From: CAYRJA01 sp964424455
Lineage (GTDB): Bacteria; Bacteroidota; Bacteroidia; Chitinophagales; UBA10324
Assembly: GCA_964424455.1 (NCBI GenBank)
Contig: CAYRJA010000019.1
Span: 1-35,781 of the forward strand
Reading direction: 5' to 3'
Length of the DNA stretch: 35,781 nt
Shown here: positions 33,331 through 35,781 of the stretch, piece by piece
Position numbering within the stretch: the stretch's first letter is position 1
Layout of the letters: each line of letters begins with the position of its first letter
Made by a program: the position numbers and the translations under genes
Notes under the pieces: model-generated
Told to the model about the DNA's origin: nothing
Databases searched by the model: none
The model's input: the letters and a program-made list of their open reading frames with translations, nothing else

Positions 33331-35253
33331 ATGTTTTCTTATTATCTTTCGACGGCTTTTTCAAACCAGAAGTCTTTGAAGAGGTTGAAAAAAATTATCA
33401 TTACATTTTTTACATTACAACTTTTAGCAGTTATGTCTATAACAGTTCCGGCAAAAGGTGCAAATCTGTTTGGCAACGATCCACACAGTTTTGCCCAACC
33501 CGATAAAGCGCGTGCCCGTTATCTCAATCTTAATATAGAAGTTGATTTCTCTAAAAAAATTATCTCCGGAAAAGCAGCATGGGATATTTCTTCACTACCC
33601 GGAACTACTGAAATAATATTTGATACGCATTATCTGAACATTGAAAAGGTAACCGCCGGGAAAGAAGAAGCAGAATGGAGCTTTAGCTTGGGGAAAGAAG
33701 ATAAATTTCTGGGAAAGGCGCTGCACATTCCACTGAGGGATAAAACTAATACCTACACTATTTATTTTTCTACAACAGATAAATCTTCAGCGCTTCAATG
33801 GCTGGAGCCACAGCAAACTGCAGGCAAAAAACTTCCATTTCTTTTTACACAATGTCAGGCAATACTGGCAAGAACACTTTATCCCTGTCAGGACAGTCCG
33901 GGCATTCGCTTTTCGTATGATGCTACTGTTACAGTTCCAAAAGATATGCTTGCTGTAATGAGCGCTGAAAATCCAAAGGAGAAAAACACAACAGGCATTT
34001 ACCATTTCAAAATGCAACAACCGGTTCCCTCTTATCTGATGGCGTTGGCTGTGGGAGATTTATCCTATCAGAAAATCGGAGAGCGAACAGGCGTTTATGC
34101 GGATCCTTCCGTATTGCCAAAAGCCACTTACGAATTTGCAGATATGCAAAAAATGCTCGAAGCTGCAGAACAACTGTATGGTCCGTATCAGTGGGAGCAA
34201 TACGATGTGCTCGTGCTGCCTCCAAGTTTTCCGTTTGGCGGAATGGAAAATCCGAGATTGACATTTGCAACGCCTACTGTTTTGGCGGGCGACCGTTCGC
34301 TGGTTTCATTGATAGCACACGAACTGGCGCACAGTTGGTCTGGAAATCTTGTAACAAACGCTACATGGAATGACTTCTGGCTCAATGAAGGATTTACTGT
34401 TTACTTTGAAAGAAGAATTGACGAAGCGCTGTATGGAAAATCGTTTGCTGATATGGAATCGCTGCTCGGTTTTGAAGATTTAAAAGAAACGATTAAAGAC
34501 TTGGGTGAAAAAAGTTCTGCCACTCAACTGAAACTAAAGTTAGAAGGAAAAGACCCTGATGATGGAATGAATTCTATTGCTTATGAAAAAGGATTTTGCT
34601 TTTTGAAATTAGTGGAGCAAGCCGTTGGAAGAGCAAAATTAGATACCTTCCTGAAAAGTTATTTTAAGGCATATCATTTTCAGTCTGTTACAACAGAAAA
34701 ATTTTTAGACTATTTCACAAAGAATTTAGTAGAGCCGAATAAAGAAAAATTTGCTTCTATCAATATTCACCAATGGATTTACGAGCCGGGATTACCTGCC
34801 GATATTCCGCAGTTTACTTCAGAAAGATTTAACAAAGTGGACGAGCAACTAAAGAAATGGACATCCGGAACACCTGCAAAATCTATTGACACCGCCGGAT
34901 GGGCAACTCAGGAATGGCTTCGGTTCATTCAGGAACTGCCTGAAAAAATGACTGTAACACAAATGGAAGAATTAGACAATGACTTCCACTTTACCCAAAG
35001 CGGAAATGCTGAAATTGCAGATGCATGGTTCCTGCATTGCATCAAACACAACTACTCCGCAGCATATTCTTCTATGGAAACCTTTTTAGTAAATGTCGGC
35101 AGAAGGAAATTCCTCACTCCGCTTTACAAAGAGATGATAAAAACAAAAGAAGGGAAAAAATTAGCTGAAAGTATTTACGCAAAAGCCCGCCCTAATTACC
35201 ATTTCGTATCGCAGCAGACAATAGACGAGTTGCTGAAGTGGAAAGAGAAATAA
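33331..35253 (+). CDS. M1 family metallopeptidase, leukotriene-A4-hydrolase-like aminopeptidase
   Basis: A 640-aa zinc aminopeptidase. A basic stretch and hydrophobic segment (KRLKKIIITFFTLQLLAVMSI) with AKGA near residue 41-44 make a signal peptide, so it is probably periplasmic. The exopeptidase motif is GGMENP at 303-308. Zinc ligands are His330 and His334 in HELAHSW, with catalytic Glu331, and Glu353 in WLNEGF. HSWSGNLVTN and the C-terminal armadillo-like helical part (INIHQWIYEPGLP onward) are typical of the LTA4 hydrolase/aminopeptidase B branch. Unlike the M1 enzyme at 26643 it has no T9SS tail. It ends 44 bp before the antitoxin gene. Confidence 0.95.
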   Translation: MFSYYLSTAFSNQKSLKRLKKIIITFFTLQLLAVMSITVPAKGANLFGNDPHSFAQPDKARARYLNLNIEVDFSKKIISGKAAWDISSLPGTTEIIFDTHYLNIEKVTAGKEEAEWSFSLGKEDKFLGKALHIPLRDKTNTYTIYFSTTDKSSALQWLEPQQTAGKKLPFLFTQCQAILARTLYPCQDSPGIRFSYDATVTVPKDMLAVMSAENPKEKNTTGIYHFKMQQPVPSYLMALAVGDLSYQKIGERTGVYADPSVLPKATYEFADMQKMLEAAEQLYGPYQWEQYDVLVLPPSFPFGGMENPRLTFATPTVLAGDRSLVSLIAHELAHSWSGNLVTNATWNDFWLNEGFTVYFERRIDEALYGKSFADMESLLGFEDLKETIKDLGEKSSATQLKLKLEGKDPDDGMNSIAYEKGFCFLKLVEQAVGRAKLDTFLKSYFKAYHFQSVTTEKFLDYFTKNLVEPNKEKFASINIHQWIYEPGLPADIPQFTSERFNKVDEQLKKWTSGTPAKSIDTAGWATQEWLRFIQELPEKMTVTQMEELDNDFHFTQSGNAEIADAWFLHCIKHNYSAAYSSMETFLVNVGRRKFLTPLYKEMIKTKEGKKLAESIYAKARPNYHFVSQQTIDELLKWKEK

Positions 35254-35257
35254 TTTT

Positions 35258-35283
35258 GAGGATATACTAATAGTATATACCTC
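35258..35283. promoter_or_regulatory. Imperfect palindrome, probable antitoxin operator
   Basis: GAGGATATACTA pairs with TAGTATATACCTC around a single central A, giving 12-bp arms with one extra A in the right arm. It lies 15 bp before the antitoxin ATG, the usual place for the operator of an autoregulated ribbon-helix-helix antitoxin. It could also act as a weak terminator for the peptidase gene, but its AT-rich stem and lack of a T tract make that less likely. Confidence 0.5.
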
Positions 35284-35297
35284 TGTAAAAAGATACT

Positions 35298-35528
35298 ATG
35301 AAAATCCTTTCTTTAAAGTTAGATGATCCTGTTTTTGCAGAAACAGAAAAGATTACTTCCCACCTTCGTAAAACAAGAAACAGATATATTAATGAAGCTA
35401 TTAGTTTTTATAACCTGCTTCATAAAAAGCGCCTGTTGAAAAAGCAACTTGAATACGAATCAAAGTTAGTAAGTAGTGAATCCATGAAAGTGATTGCTGA
35501 GTTTGAAAATTTTTATGACGAAGATTAA
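35298..35528 (+). CDS. Ribbon-helix-helix antitoxin (partner of a MazF/PemK toxin)
   Basis: A 76-aa protein that would bind DNA as a dimer through its N-terminal ribbon-helix-helix (ILSLKLDDPVFAETEKITSHLRKTRNRYINEAISFYNLL). A charged helical tail follows, which would neutralise the toxin (KKRLLKKQLEYESKLVSSESMKVIAEFENFYDED). The SMKVIAEFE closing segment matches what I recall of MazF-linked Bacteroidota antitoxins. The last 14 nt overlap the start of the toxin remnant at 35515. Its frame is intact, so it may survive as a free repressor or as protection against related toxins elsewhere in the genome. Confidence 0.75.
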   Translation: MKILSLKLDDPVFAETEKITSHLRKTRNRYINEAISFYNLLHKKRLLKKQLEYESKLVSSESMKVIAEFENFYDED

Positions 35529-35733
35529 GCAATTTGAAATCTGGATTGCAGACCTAAACTCAAGATTCAGTACAGAAGCCGCAAACGACGGCCGGTATGT
35601 ATTTTCAAACTAATTTATTAAATCCTTTTCACCCCTCTACTATTATTTGCCCTGTTACAACAAATATTGAAAGCGAATCTGTATTATACCAATTATAAAT
35701 CGTAGATAGTCTGAAAAGAAGACAGTTAAAATT
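35515..35733 (+). pseudogene. Frameshifted remnant of a PemK/MazF-family toxin
   Basis: From ATG 35515 the frame reads MTKIKQFEIWIADLNSRFST and then EA, the usual start of this endoribonuclease family, but stops at 35613 after 32 residues. Moving one base earlier at about 35581-35583 gives GK-R-RPVCIF, matching the family's GKTRPV segment. A second one-base shift near 35605 gives QTNLLNPFHPSTIICPVTTN then IESESVLY (35606-35698), again the family sequence. A third shift near 35689 gives PIINRR, a stop, then EKKTVKI, resembling the C-terminal NNRRFIKK segment, with the part between missing. So at least two single-base losses, one internal deletion and stop codons are present. A functional toxin is not predicted. 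The right end is uncertain and may lie past the window. Confidence 0.8.
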
Positions 35734-35781
35734 CATATCCTGTAATGGATTTAATTTGATGGGGGTTGAGAAGACGATTGA

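Larger units (their letters stand above)
435..35659. repeat. Dispersed highly iterated motif TGTTACA / TGTAACA
   Basis: By eye I find about 65 exact copies of TGTTACA or its complement TGTAACA. Examples start at 435, 1104, 1358, 1725, 3399, 5628, 7072, 10266, 11373, 11525, 13538, 13766, 14316, 16978, 17482, 17763, 19191, 20878, 21623, 22612, 23943, 24241, 25257, 26268, 26982, 27039, 28308, 29032, 29755, 31441, 32898, 33927 and 34953. Written as TGTTACA, the base before it is C or G in about 57 of 65 and the base after it is G in about 34, so the fuller form is STGTTACAG, nearly a palindrome with centre W. Copies lie in genes of many functions, in all three frames (for example Leu-Leu-Gln in proS, Cys-Val-Thr at 13538, Val-Leu-Gln in folP), and in a few gaps. 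If the base composition is near 40% GC (assumed, not computed), about 7 are expected. Function unknown. Confidence 0.8.

Noticed and set aside
1..35781. tRNA, rRNA, riboswitch, CRISPR array, insertion sequence or prophage
   Set aside because: No cloverleaf arms, no regular spacer-repeat units, no conserved riboswitch core and no transposase or phage-like protein were seen.

Overview
The window looks like chromosome from a member of the Bacteroidota. The reasons are a type IX secretion sorting domain on a secreted peptidase, a RemB/Wzi-like outer-membrane protein, a BT_3928-type DoxX protein beside folP and cdaA, AT-rich leaders with TTTG/TAnnTTTG promoters and little Shine-Dalgarno signal, and the archaeal-type short ProS. 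I cannot fix the order or genus. No rRNA, tRNA, CRISPR array, transposase or phage gene was seen.

Layout. 0-2.3 kb (+): proS and a co-directional conserved hypothetical gene. 2.3-6.3 kb (-): a folA/thyA pair with overlapping ends, a proline dehydrogenase, and a FrnE-like DsbA protein with a pirin. 6.3-6.8 kb: about 510 bp of non-coding DNA with two copies of a dispersed palindromic repeat. 6.8-11.9 kb (-): the ATP-dependent protease Lon and the disaggregase ClpB. 12.1-26.6 kb (+): a small LapA-like membrane protein, then a 12-gene surface-polysaccharide operon starting from a good Bacteroidota promoter at 12483-12513. 26.6-31.0 kb (-): a T9SS-exported M1 aminopeptidase, a lone DppB-type ABC permease and a DoxX/MauE-thioredoxin-fold protein. 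31.3-35.3 kb (+): folP, the c-di-AMP synthase gene cdaA, a 98-aa unknown and a second M1 peptidase. 35.3-35.8 kb: an intact ribbon-helix-helix antitoxin followed by a frameshifted PemK/MazF toxin relic.

The polysaccharide operon is nearly complete for a Wzx/Wzy-type pathway: a priming sugar-phosphate transferase, an outer-membrane Wzi/RemB-like barrel, a WlbA-like sugar dehydrogenase, two related flippases, a Wzy-like polymerase, two GT4 glycosyltransferases, a WecB/WbpI-type 2-epimerase and a WaaL-like ligase. A deacetylase-like gene and an unknown acyltransferase-like gene sit between the two flippases. Genes are separated by at most 10 bp or overlap, except for one 105-bp gap before the wlbA-like gene.

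The most unusual signal is not a gene. The heptamer TGTTACA/TGTAACA, usually within CTGT-W-ACAG, occurs about 65 times across the window on both strands and in all reading frames. That is roughly nine times a simple composition expectation, and it resembles a highly iterated genomic motif.
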